DNA from: Callipepla californica brunnescens
Lineage: Eukaryota; Chordata; Aves; Galliformes; Odontophoridae
NCBI GenBank assembly: GCA_023055505.1
Contig: JALIRH010000039.1
Span: 3,600,505-3,664,504, forward strand
Direction: 5' to 3'
DNA: 64,000 nucleotides
The notes beneath the pieces are model-generated. The model ran no database searches, was not told the DNA's origin, and worked only from the letters and a program-made list of their open reading frames with translations. This document shows, piece after piece, positions 13,308 through 26,228 of the stretch (positions are counted from its first letter, which is position 1; each line of letters starts with the position of its first letter). The translations under genes were made by a program, and so were the position numbers.

Positions 13308-16300
13308 ATTAAAAGTGGGCAATAATTCTGTTATTTCTCTGTCACTGCTCATTTGTTTGTGCAGCCAAAGGGATTTTTTTAGTTTTATTTTCCAGTCACC
13401 AATTATAGAATTAAGGGAAGCATTGTATTTTCTTTTCTAGTTGACTCCTGTTGGTTTCCCCTGTGATGTTTTTCAGCGTCATTTCCTTGAGGGTAAAGTT
13501 CCCAGTGTTTATTCTAGATTTACGTTTAATCTTACTTTCAAAGAATCTGAAACATTATAACATGCTCCTTTCGACCAAGTTTTCATTCCAGGGAGACTCT
13601 GTGCTTGTTGAAGCTGATCTACAAAATAACACTCATTGTTACAGCCCCTATCTTCTTTTCAAAGAGGCCTGGTGAACGAGCTTTGCAGGTTTGGCAGCCT
13701 GAAGAAGGGCAGAAACGTGGGAATTGTGCTTTTTGCTGGATTGAAGCAGATGCTCCCAGAAGCTCTTCTTTTTCCACTCCTGAGATATGCAGAAATCTTT
13801 CTGATGTCTGGCATCTTATGGTCAATTTCTGATGCTTCACAGTGACCGAGACTTGAAACTGCCACAGATTTCATCTTATAAGTCTTCTAAGCCAGTCATA
13901 TGTCTTCAGTTTTTTGTCTCCCCTAGTTCTCCCTAGCCAAAGCTTGTCATGGGTCCAAGGACACCGTTTCTTGAATCAGACATGTGCCAGGTTAGAAGAC
14001 AGAGGATCCTGGAAGCCAAAGGCACATGCAGGATGTAAGATTCAGTCAGCATTAGTTTTACTCTTGTGCAAAAGTCCAACGGGCAGCAAGAGATCAGTTC
14101 TCATCTCTGCTAACAAGGCTCGATGCTGTGTGATCACCGCTGTCTGCATGTTATTTGGAGAGTGGATGGACTAAAACCTTAGTGGGATATCCCTGATGGA
14201 TCTGTACCAATCCCAGTGGGGACGCCTGGTGGGTGCTCCTGTCCTGGCCAAAACCAAAGGGATAGTTCCCTTTCAATTAAACTGATTTTATTTCTCCTGC
14301 ATATTATGAACTTCCCATTTCTTCCTCCTCTGCTTCCAGTTACTTTTTTCCTTGCTGAAACCCAGTGGGTGCTCCTTTCTTACCTTTACTCAGGAAACTA
14401 TAGAGCTGTACTCTATGTTTCTGATGAAACAGTCTCTACCTACAACAGCCCCCCCCAGTAGGAGCCAATTGGGCTGTGGGTTTATACCTGTTTGGGAAAC
14501 TCCATTTAGTGATGGCAAAGATACGAGAGACGCCTGCCTGACAAAAATGCAGAGGAACAGGAGGGCTGGGATAAATCCCTCTGCTCCAGGATAGATCATT
14601 CAAACTTATTTTGAGTAAACAGCAGTTTTTCTTTCTTGAAACTCTTCAGTATTGAATTTTTTTAATTGAAATGATTGATTTTAGATTATTGTTGTAAATA
14701 AATCGCGTAGTCTTAAAAAGAAATGCAGTATTTGGACACGTTCTTAGCTAACACAACTGGCTGTGATTTTGCTCTTGGGTGGCATAGAGAGCTTATTGTA
14801 GACTGCATTTTTACCTGCCTGTGGTTGATAAGTTAGAGCCGGGTGTACTTCTTAGTGTATACAGAGCGTGTGATTTGTCGAGAGCAATTCATTTCATATC
14901 ATATGGGGGTGCTGGAGATGAAACCTGGGGTCCAGTTTTAGTCTAAGCAGCTACGTCAGTGTGCTTTGGCCTGCTTTACTGCTGAAACCTGACGTCCCAG
15001 CTTGCAGCATGCTGACTGCAAAAGGAGGAACCCTCCCTGCCCAGGCTGCTGATTCAGGGAGCAGCAGCTGGGTAACCTGCTCGCAGCGTTTTGCTGATCT
15101 AGTGTTACAGCAATTAGGCACAAAGGGTTCTGGATAGCAAACACATGGGCTGAAATCTTCCCTGGGTGTCAGATGCAATCTGTCTGGCATCAGTTGCTCC
15201 GTGTTGTTTCAGTCATGTGATGTCATAACCTTGATGACATGATGTGGTGTGACAGCCAGCCCGATGGAGTTGCATGTGTTGGAGAAGGAAACTCAGGGCG
15301 AGGTGGATGGATTACTTTCCCCTCCAGATGAACTGCGCATGGAGAAGTTGTGGGCAGCTGCTCCTGCTGAAAGCCGGCTGGGATCCCAGCACTGTGGCTC
15401 TCCGTGCTCGCGCTGCCAGAGCATCTCTCACTGACAGGGGTTTGGGGTTCATCTAAAGAAAGCAGCACTTCTGGAAGAGAGATACGTGGGATGGGGATGA
15501 CGCTTTTCCACACAGACGTACAGCAAAAATCTTTTGTCGTGAGCAGCATCTGTAGGGACCTGCCATTAACCAGCTGTACTCCTGGCTGCCAGTCTGTGTG
15601 TTAGGGACATGATGAAAAGGGACAGCAGGAGGGCCCTGCTGCCCGCTGACCTGCCCTGCACACCTTGCTGAGCCTGGGAGAGCGTGACAGTACGATGTGC
15701 AGAATTCAGAAACCCTGCAGGCACATCTTGGTGGTGAGGAGAAGCGTCTGAGCTGCGTGTCCAGCTGGCACTGTGGGTCGAGTGCTGGACTGCAGCTATA
15801 AAGGCATCCCATCTCTTGCGTGGGGAGTGGTATGTGTTGTGTGACATAAATGCTTCGTTTTCCTGCGCCTCTGTCATTGGTGATAGTGTTTCATTCCCCC
15901 CTTTTAAGCCTGGGAGCTGTCTTAGGCAGCAGCCAGGAGCTTTCTGGGGATGCTTGGGTATGATCCTGACTTGAAACAGCAGTGAGAAAGGAACTGCGGG
16001 ACAAAGAACTGCAAATCTTCCTGAGATGCTCAACAAAGGCCCTGATTTTATAGGAAGGTGAAAGTCAAATGCCTTGACTAGAAGCATAGCTTCTAACTGA
16101 ACCAAGTTGGTCCAGCTGTGAATATCTAAACCCTTTTTTTTCTTTTTTCTGTAAGATGAAAGTCTATAAAATTTCATTTCCTACTAATTGTTAGGGGTCA
16201 TTAAACATTCTTACTTATCTTTTCAGTTTCCTAAGGCAAAAGAATCTTAAGCCTGTATTGGGGCAGGGGGAGAAGGGATGCAGTCAACTTCAGGTTACTG

Positions 16301-19300
16301 CAAATATAATAGCATGGAACTGGTTTTGCTTTATATAGGGAGCTGCTAATTGGATGTTAGAGGCTGCTAACTTTATAGTCTTGTAAAACAGCAATGGCTG
16401 AAGCTGACACTTGCACGAGGCCTCTGGGGAGAACGGAAAGCTTTCATGTGGAAGGAAAAGGTTGAGAAATAACTGACAGAGCAGTTGTTTTGGTGTTTGT
16501 GTTCTGCTCCTGTAGTTCTCAGCTCTGTAATGTAAACAGGGTTTTAGGCATCCTTATAGTGTTGGCCAGCGAACATTTCTGGGCCCCCATTCCCTCAGTG
16601 GTTTTCAGAGGTCCAGCAAGCTGACATGAGTTTGCTGTGAGTTCAGTGCCGACGTGGCTCAGCTCGATGCCTTTGTCTGCCTTCAGTGCCCGTTTTGCTC
16701 AGTACCAAACTGTGCTGCCAAGGGAGGGCACAGGGCTGCTGTTGGAGCCCATCACACCACAGGAAACCATCACGCACATCATAGGACTTTTATACATCAA
16801 ATCCATTGGAGAGAAAAACGCATCGTTGCCTTGGCTTTTAGGATGTGTTAAGGGCGTATAAATCTGCGTTCTGGGCCTTGAGGGACCGTGCTCCTGGATT
16901 TCTGCAGGTGCACACAGTAGTAAAAGCAATAAAACACGCTAAGTGGTCGGCGTGCTTTTGTTTCACCCGGATCAATTACCGTGTGTGCATGTATGGAAAC
17001 TGCCGTTTCCAACAAGATGACCTTGTTCCTTTTAAATGCTGTAATGAAGTGCAGTGTTTCGGAAGGGTGAGGTTAGATGTGGAGATGGAGCCGGGCTGGC
17101 TGAGGAGAGCTTCTTGCTGCTGAGGAGGCCCCCAGGGCGGCTGCAGGATTCCTTCTCATCCTGAGGGAGGAGAAGCCCCGTGAGTTACGCTGTATTACTC
17201 TTAGTCGGTGAAGGAAATGAGTGATGAAGTGCACACGGGGCTCGCGAGTGCCCGCTGTTATCAGTGCTGGTATTTGAGCTATGTGCAGCGTATCAGAGAG
17301 AAGGGAAGCATTTCCTCATATCTGTGTCTGCCTTTCTTCTTGGCTTTGATACAAAGATAAGGCTGTGCCGTAATGAATCGTTATTATGGGAGATAGTAAG
17401 ATTGATTGACCGATTCCTGAGTGGCTAGGTCAGATGCCTGAAGTACGGAGGTAGAGTTCATCTTGGATAGCTGTCAGCTATGCTTTTTATGTTTTTTGCC
17501 CCCAAAATAGCTTCTAAATCTGCAAAGAGACATTCAACTCCTGAAGACAAGTCTCTCTACAAAATAAAGCAGGGGCTGTGGTGATGCTGTGGCATACAAA
17601 TCTTCATAGCTCTTGTCATGACAGCTCTACTGCTTATTTTGGTGTTGCACAACGTGAGCGAGAGTGCTCTGCTGCCTACAACAAGAATCAGGAGATCCCC
17701 GTGCGGCTGGGGCTGAGTTTGCACAGCACAGACAGCGATAATCTCCTTGCTTTGAGGCAGGTACGTGTGTGCTGGGTCGGAAGGCTGCAGTGGGGGTGCT
17801 CCCCGTGTTACCTGGGAGCTCCTGCACAGCTCGCTTTGGCGTGCGGCGGTCGGTTGTGGTTTGGTTGGCTTTCCATCTCGTGCGCCTGTTTGTTTCTGAA
17901 GGATGCAGAGTTGTTTATCTCGATCATCGGGGAATAGCAAATCTGTTGACATGTAAATAAAGGGAAGTGTTATTTGTAGGGCTTTTGTGGTCTGTGATCT
18001 ACAAATTGTTATGAAGTTGTTATCTGCGGTGTTGTATTGCAGCACTGCGTTCGTCACTGCTTTTGTAAACTAGATTTATGCGTTTTTAATGTGCGCTATA
18101 AAATAAAAAGCAGTGGTGAGTAGCAGTCAAACTATGCAAAAACCAAAGAACCTCACAACCCATCAGATCCTCAATTAACCTGGTACTACTGGAGCCGTCC
18201 TTGTGAAATGAAATAGGTCTTTGTGGGTGCGCTATCTGTGAAGGTATGTGTGCGTGTGTCCTTTGGCTGTGCAGCTGGTTGGCTCGAGGTGCTTGGCTTT
18301 CCTCCAGCTCCCTGACCCTCACCAACCAAGACCCTCTGGCAGCAGCTGGTCTGTGGGTTGAGATCACGGGTAGGATTTGGGCTCCGGTGTCCTCCAGCAG
18401 CCGTTGGAAGCGTGGAAGCAGATGGAGGTGGATGAGAAATGCTCCTGTCGCTGTTAAGGTGAGGGCTGACTTTGGGCTGTTTGAAAGAAAGAATCCAACT
18501 GCTGAATTGTGCTGTGGAAGCCAAGTTTTGTAACCAGCTTCTCTGTTTTTCCCTTTCATCCATTATCTTTACCTCAGGGAGATTACTCATGTAGGTAAAT
18601 GTTACTGATGTGAATCAAGTTTTCAGGCCCGGGTCCATAGACCTCATGTTTGTATTGCTGTTAGATTGCAGTTTCACTTAATGGGGCAGCATTAAGTACA
18701 CCTTTGTTGCAACACGTTAAATTGCTTCAAATATAAGCAACCTTCACATCGTGCTTCGGGTTGATCATTGCCATACTTGTAACAGGAAAGCTGAAGACAT
18801 TTTCTTGGCACACTCCAGCCTACATTATGCAACCCATGAGGCAGCCACGTATTGGAAGGGCTTTGGTGGTTGTAGGGGAATGGTTATGGGCAGGGAGCTG
18901 TGGTGTGGAAAGGCTGTCACGTGTAGGGCTGAAATCGGCAACGACGTGAAGACTTCGGAAAGGCCCTCGTGCAGCGATTTAACTTTGTTGAAGTAGATTT
19001 AGATAATTTTACTTCCAAGATCTTTCAGGTTACATTCTAATTATTTCAAATGCCCCGTGTGACACAACTGAGATAACGCTAAGTGGTTGTAGTTTACTTT
19101 TGCTGTTAAACTCTGCATTTAGAGAGAGCTCGTCGGTGTAGATTTGTTTTCCTTGACACTTGGCGTAGCCAGAAACGCAGAGCCTTGATAAAGGCAGGAC
19201 AGCTGAGATGGCTGTTAGCTTGAGAGCTCTCTGGATTTGTTTTCATACGTCCCTCGCAGGTTCTGCAGGGGGAGAGCTCCAGCTGGCTCACCGAGCTGAG

Positions 19301-22300
19301 CCATAAAAGCTAAGCTCTGAAGCGAGTACACCAGATTACTGCGCTTAGCCTGCAAGCCTCAAATCTCCCTTGTCAGCTCCGGTTTTTAGAAGCGGTCCTA
19401 AAATTGGATCGCGAGCAAGAGATTTCCAGGTAAAATTCTAACTTCCTTCAGATTTTATTATAAGTTAAACACTTCAAAATTCTCTCTCCGCTGAGCTGAA
19501 CAGAAACTTCGTACATCTCAGAGTTACTGAGGGCCGCGAGTACGTATTTATAAAATTTCACATGGCTTCAAACAGTGAATTCAGTCATTGTGTGAGCAGC
19601 TCCTGACATGCCATTGTTGCTGACCGTGACATTACTCCGCAGGCAGCTATCCCGTTTCAAAGTTATTAAATGTGATTCAGCCCCCCTTTTGTCTCCCCCC
19701 TCGAAATTCCCTCAGCGAGCATGTGCCACACGGCAGTCCCACTTGATTAGACCCTGTTGAGAAACGTGGAGGTGAATGATCTTTTTGTGTCCTTGTCTGC
19801 TGCAGTGCATTATTTGAGAATCCCGGAATGGAGGCTCCCGTCGCCCCAGCAGGTTGCTGTTAACCCTCTGAATCCCAGTTCAGTTAATTCAGCAAAGGAA
19901 CAAGAGTTAAAGTGCAGGCTCGTGGTGCGGTGTCAGGCCTTAGTTTGGGAGTTGAATTGGAGGTAGGTGGTGAGCACGTATAAACTACACATAAACTCTG
20001 TGGAAACTGGCTGCGAGAAGCGTCTCTTCCTCTTTTTCCATAAAATCACTTAGCTCACAAAACTGCCTGAAAGCCCTCAGGATTGTGTTTGAATGGAGGA
20101 AGTAGAAACCAAAATCAGCACCTACCCCTGAGCCTTGGGGACAGGCAGCTCGCCCAAGCAGCGAGAGCTCAGGAGAATGGGGATGCATTATCTGCAAGCA
20201 TGGTTGTCATTATTACAATTCAGCCCTTGCTAATAGCTTGCACGCTAGCTCAGCTGCCACGTTCTCCCCTCCAAGTTTAGGATGGCGAACGGCTCTGCAG
20301 GAAGTGCTGGTGCCTTGAAGTGGGTGGTGCTGGAGGTAAGGAACCAAGAAAAGAGAGGAAACGTTTTAACGAAGTCCGAGGGAATGGTGGGTGAAACTGA
20401 GAAATGGAAAATACAGAGTAAACGTCGGGAATGGAGTCCTTAGCGCAGAAATACTCAGCCTGGAAGATTAACGATGAAAGTGAAATGGTGGGAACTCTGT
20501 TGCTTGGATCTGCAGCACTAATGGGACATCGACTTCTAACAGCGTGCATAGGTAGGAGACAGGAGGAGATAAAAGTGGTAATGCGATTTTCCAACGTAGA
20601 GGGGAAAGTGAGACACTCAGAACGGCTTGTTTAAGTCTCAGCATGATTTAACTGCGTGCGTGTTCCCAGGTTAATGGAGCAGTTGTTGATTAAACAAAAT
20701 AAAAAGCGTTCTTCTGGCCCTGCCTGACCGTGTTGCAATCTGGGGGCTTTTTATAAGCTGCTAAATGAGATGCTGCCATCCTGTGTCTAGTGTCCACAGA
20801 TAGGCTGATCTGAAAGCCTCGGAGACCCTGAGGGTCTGACCTACATTGCTGGTACTGTCAGAACAACGAGCTCGTATATCTTTCAGCCTTTTTGACAATT
20901 TGAAGGGCAGGCAGCCTAGCCCAAATAGTTAATCTCTCTTCTCTCTCACTGTTTCTCTCTTTTTTTCCCCTCTAACATTCAAAGAGAAGCAAAAGCGCCA
21001 AGGAAAAAAATTTATTAGAGCACAGCATGCCCATTTCTCTTTTAAAGTTAAATAAAAGAGTGTTGGATTTAGCTAAAATATGTTTTTGTTAAAATGGGAA
21101 GGGATTTAACCTCTTACTTTCCAGCAGTGAGCAGTGAAGAATTTATACAATGCCTGTGCCAGTGATAGCTGATTTGTTGTCCTTCAGTTAAAAAACACAC
21201 ACCGTCTTCTGAAGGTGGAGTAGCTTCCCCCTGAAAATCACCATTCAAAAGCAGATGAGCTCCTCAGCCAGCAAAAAGCAGACAGGACAGATGCGGGGAG
21301 GTGAACTAAAGCCATGCGGTGTGTGGGGGCCGGGACGTGCAGATCAAAGCCTGCCTGAAGCCTTTCCCCGTGCTCCTTCGGGAAATCAAAAGTCAGCACC
21401 TACACCAGGGCTTCTCCAAAAGCAGCAGCAGGGAAGCAAGACACGTGCTCCATTTCCCCCGCTTTTGTAGAACAGCTTGTCCGCTGCAGGGAGATGAAAC
21501 AACCTTTCATTGCTAAATCTGCATCCAGTTTTCTCCTTGCTTTGATCAGTGCGCTTGTTTGTTATATACACAGCTTTATCATCTCCATGCTAAGATGACA
21601 GCCAGAGGCATGTTTTCCCTCATTCCTCGCTGTTCGACAGGGGTAAGCACCTATTGCATGGAAAAAGTCTGCACGTAGATAGAATCGTTGCATGTTTGTG
21701 GGGCTGCCCCACAGTGAGCGGGCAGACAGCCCCAGAGTTCACATGGTTTGGAAGAAGAGGAAACCTCTGTGAGGAGCAGACTGTTATCTCTGCCCTGTAC
21801 ACAGTGCAGGGTGAGGATGGAGGGCAGTGTCCTCCTCCTGGCCCTGGCTGTGCTTCAGCTGCAGCACTAACCCTCCTGCAGCCACCACGGGGCATTGCCA
21901 CAGTGATACCTGGCCATGTTTCCACCCCACAGGGCATTGTGCAGTGTGAACCATGTGAAATGGAACAGAGTAGGAGCACATGAAGAAGGGAAACATGATT
22001 TCCTGGGGGTTTGTGCCTCACGGCGTGGATTCTCACATGTGGCGTCTTTGAAAAGTGCTCTTTGCCATATAGGTTCTGTGTGGTTGTCAGGGCTCATGCT
22101 TCTGCCGCTCCTCCATCAGGGCATGTAGGACTTCTCTGTCCACCCATCTACACTAATTCACAGGAATTTAGTCATATGACATATGAGGATGTACACCCAA
22201 CTTAGAGCCGGCCCACGAGGGGTTAAGGAGTGTATGTCTGCTGCAGTGCAGAAGTGCATTCTTCAGTCTTTTCCCAGCTCCATTTGCTCTGTGCACTTTC

Positions 22301-25300
22301 AGCTGCCTCTTCTTCCTCTGCTGTATCAGATGCAAGCTGCTTCCCTTCAGTTTCGCAGCCAGCTCTGGTCTCTATCAGATTTCCTCGGGCTCTGAAGGGG
22401 GGTGCCTGCCTTTTGCCGGCTCAGCCTTCATCATCTACTCATTAAATTCCCAAACAAATGACTTTGTGTTTTCCCCTACCTCTCCCCTCACGCATGGAAG
22501 GAGCTTCCTGGCGGTATCTGCAAGGCCGCCTCATTATGCTGCTTCTTATGCCATTCTTAAAGCTCCCCTTTGCTGAGATGCTTACAAAAAAGCCTTGTTA
22601 TCAGTGGGGCTGAGCCTACAGCCGGTCACACTGACCCTACTGTTTCCTTGAGCCTTCCTCTCTCTGGGTCACACCGTCTTTCTAATTCTTGTGGGCAGAA
22701 AATGCATGAAAAATTCAAGCTGCTTAACCTGGGCCTCATTTTGATAAGGTCTGGGAGGCAGGAGCGTGGTGGTGGAGGTAGACTGCAGCATCCAGGGACA
22801 TTCAGGGTGGGTAGGGAGGATGGGAAGGGAGGACGGAGGTCCCTAAGTCTCACTGTAGAATGTTTTAAGTTTTCTGTTTTGCTCAACTCAGCAAGGTGCT
22901 CGAAGGCTAAGACTTGTTGAAATTCCATAAAACTGCTTTGAAAATGATCGGGGTCAAATGATGGGTAGCTACTGTGACCAACCTGCAAGACAAGCGATCT
23001 TTCCTACGGGCTCCTTGATAGCAAACCAGTATTGAGGCAGAATGGATGAGGTGATGCCGACTGCTCTGCTGTGTTGTTCTTGCTGACCTGAATCCTGCGC
23101 TGCTCCTGAAATCCCACTAAGTTGGAACAGGCTGAGGAGAGGAAGCAGCTGCAGGATGGTTTCTGCAATCCAGGAAACAAGTTCAGATCATCTCGATATT
23201 TATCAGTCAGTGTCAGGGTAAATTTATCTGCGAATTTGACTTAAAATAGGATAGAGCCGCTCTATTCCTGTTGTTTCTCTTCCTGTACCGTGTGCTTTTT
23301 CTTTCTGGAAAGCATTAAATTGCTACATAAATCCTGGTAATCCTTCACTCATAGGATTTAAGGAGAAATATCCAGGAAGAAGGTTGTCAGGAGAATGGGC
23401 AGTTCTGCAGCTATTTAGAGCACGTGCTGCCAAACAGCTAATGGTTGGAGTGCCAGCAAAGCCTTCCCTGAGAAGGTGGGCTCTGGTGACAGCTTGTGCT
23501 GACACATCTGGCTGCTTGATTCAGGAGATGTTCTCAGGCTGAAAAAGAGACATCCCCCTCAGTTGAGGAGGAAGTTTATTCTCAATGTGAGTTACTCCTG
23601 CAGCAGCCTGGAAGTCTCTTATAGGCTGGGAACAAATGGCCTCACAAACAGTGGTTTGTGACTGTTGAAAAGTGGTGGTAGCACTTCTCCAGCCAGCTTT
23701 GAATGTTGCTCGGCTTGGGTGGGACTCCTTGAGTGCTGCCATTGCTGCAAACCTGGGAGGCAGTCAGCAGGACAAACAGATAGATATCGTGTTGATGGAG
23801 CTCTGCAGAATGCTGTGCATCACCTTTGCCATTAAACAAACATCTGAATAGTCACAGAAAAGCTGTAGTCTGCTTTGTGTGCCCTGTAGAGCTCTACATG
23901 GGAGGTGAATGGATTTCCCAGGGTGCATGTCATTCTTTAGAGATCATGTGTGATGGAAGAGGGAAACCACGGATGGAAGCCCAGGAAGCAGGTGAGCAGA
24001 GCAAGCTCCAGGCCATGGTGCTGTGCTCAGCCTGTCAGGAGCAGTCCCAGTTCAAAGCCAGTCAGACTCCATGGAAAATCTCTGTGCCTTTGGTGGCTTT
24101 TGGATCTCGGCCCTGGCTTCCCACCTTGTCTGCAGCTGCTGAAGTCTATTGAAAGAGGCTAAAAATACATCACATAGGTTTCTGACGTGATTTTTTTCCA
24201 CGTAAGCAACTGCCTTAGTTGTCATTTTGTCTTGTGGGTGGTCCATGACCCTAACTATTGATACCGTGGTTAATGCTGGACAGAAGCAACAAGACTCCAG
24301 AGTGGATGCTCGAGTCGTGAGCAAGTATGATGTAGAGGAACTATACAAGGAAAAATGAAGGGCGAGGCTGTTACTGGCCTCAGTGTGCTAATGCATAAAG
24401 GGATGGTGTAAAAAGGAAAGAAAACCAAGAAGTTATGTATTTTAAAAGCTTCATTTTCATTTTCTTATGTAGGGCCCTGATCTACTGAACGTACTGTGTA
24501 AGGCTATGTGTGCCTCAGCCCTTTTCGTATAGCCAGCACCCTTTTCTTCAGGGTATTTCTTTTTACTTGATGAAGTAATGACAGTGACACGAAGACTGCA
24601 TTTCTCCCCACCCAAAGAAGCACTGCCGATCGAGGCACCAGCATCTGAAGAACGGATTTCAGTTTTGGCATTGCGAGGTGTCCATTGGAAATGGCAGTTC
24701 ATCCTTCTTAGATTTCAGCCAAATTCGGGTGAGGTATTGAATTGGCATTGTTTTTAAGGAAGGCAGATTTTCATCCTCTCTCAGGGCAGTCACTTCACCC
24801 CTGCAGGTGATGAGTAGCAGGGGTGAATCTTGCTCTTTACCAGCACGGTCTTTGAAGCACGCAGTAACTGATGGTCACAGTGGCGGGGATGTTTTCTCAG
24901 GCTCTGTCTCAGGAAATGCCTGACCAAAGCCAGCTGCATCAGTTCCCAGCTCTCAGGATTTCTGATTCATTTCAGCGACGTATCAGAACATAACTCGAGG
25001 ATTTGAGATGACTCTGAGCTTTGGATTCTACCCTAAACTTGAGTACTGCTGCTTTACCTTCTGGAATCAAACTGTGCCTGTGAGCATCTGTGAACTCTGA
25101 GCTCAGAAACCAGAACCAGACCCGCGCTTTGTGGCTTCAGCCCATCTTTCATTCATTAATTTCTAAAGTATTTTACGGCCTTGGTTATCTGGCCACTTCC
25201 TGATGCCTTTAACAGCTTCCTCATAGCAAGTGAAGCTAATAAATTTACAGTCACCATTCTTATGGAAGTCCTAAGCAGGCCTGCATTCTTTTTTCTTCTT

Positions 25301-26083
25301 TTTTTGGAAGTAAGGGGAAAATGCTCTTGTTTGATGCCTCTAATGGCCGACTGTTGGTAGGGAAACAATACAAATAAATGCGACCGATGAAATGTATAGG
25401 GAGAAAATTCGATAATTGGGCGTGCAGGAAAATGTATGGCCTGGAGGATGCTGGACCAGTCCCTGGAACCCGCTGTCTGGCAGAGGAAGCAGTATTCCCT
25501 GCTGCATTCCCAGCTCCCAGCCCTTGTTGCGGCACAACTTGTTAATCATCACACCATCAGGCTGGCCAGAATGCAGCCAATGTAACTTAGGCTTTTGTGT
25601 TGCCGTGGATGCTATCTAAGCATTCCTGGAACAGTAATTTCCTTTTTGGCCTCCATGGAAACAGCCATAAAACAATTCTTAAAATGTCAGGAGCGACTGC
25701 ATCTAATGGTGGTGCTTTAGCCAAAGAAAACATACTTCAGTTTTGAAGCATTCCCACCAAAACACTGAAATCTTAAAGCTACTAATAGGCTGTGCATCAG
25801 TGCCTGAGCACTTTACCATGACATTTAATAAAATGTAATTCATATACCAGCTTTGCTGCAGTCACGATATCCACCAGGGCACACTAAAAACTTTCCAGAA
25901 GAGATCAGGAAAGAGAGGAGGGCACGGGTGGCAGAGGCAGGCTGCTTGGGTTGTCTGCCCTGGTTATCTTACAGCTTTCCAATTGGCAAATGTTACATGT
26001 TTCACACCCGTGCAAAGATCTGCCCGTAACGAACGTACCGGTGGTGCCTCTGGTAGCTGTATCTCTCAGCAGTGTCACAAGTG
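13308..26083. other. Intron 1 DNA, no gene seen
   Basis: No exon or RNA gene is supported. The longest reading frame, on the reverse strand at 15566-16177 (203 codons), is low in recognisable features. The quadruplex-type cluster at 22.8 kb is in this stretch. The part around 19.4-19.7 kb is AT-rich with scattered CpG and no visible repeat. Confidence 0.7.
22805..22829 (+). other. G-quadruplex-type G-run cluster
   Basis: Five GGG runs (22805-07, 22809-11, 22814-16, 22822-24, 22827-29) are separated by loops of 1, 2, 5 and 2 bases, which satisfies the usual quadruplex pattern with a spare run. It lies on the coding strand of ROR1 intron 1, so the transcript could also fold. More purine-rich sequence flanks it (about 22745-22850). 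Confidence 0.8.
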
Positions 26084-26228
26084 TCAGATTGGATACTGGG
26101 AAACATTTCTTACTGGCACAGAATGCCCAGGGGTGGGGGTCACCGTCCCTGGGGGTATTCCAGAGCCGTGGGGATGTGGCACTGAGGGATGGATGGGCTG
26201 GGGGAGCTTAGTGGTTCTGTGGTTCTGA
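26084..26228 (+). mobile_element. CR1 LINE fragment
   Basis: CR1 blocks appear in order: GATTGGATACTGGGAAACAT near 26088, a degraded CAGAATGCCCAGGGG near 26119, GTCACCGTCCCTGGGGGT near 26139, GATGTGGCACTGAGGGA near 26173, and a decayed end at GTGGTTCTGTGGTTCTG. The canonical TTCCAACC part is lost. It is an old, diverged copy. Confidence 0.85.

Noticed and set aside
15566..16177. Longest reverse-strand reading frame, 203 codons
   Set aside because: No recognisable domain, no splice or promoter context, low-complexity start (a lysine run from the complement of a T-run), and it lies inside a long intron. It is consistent with chance.
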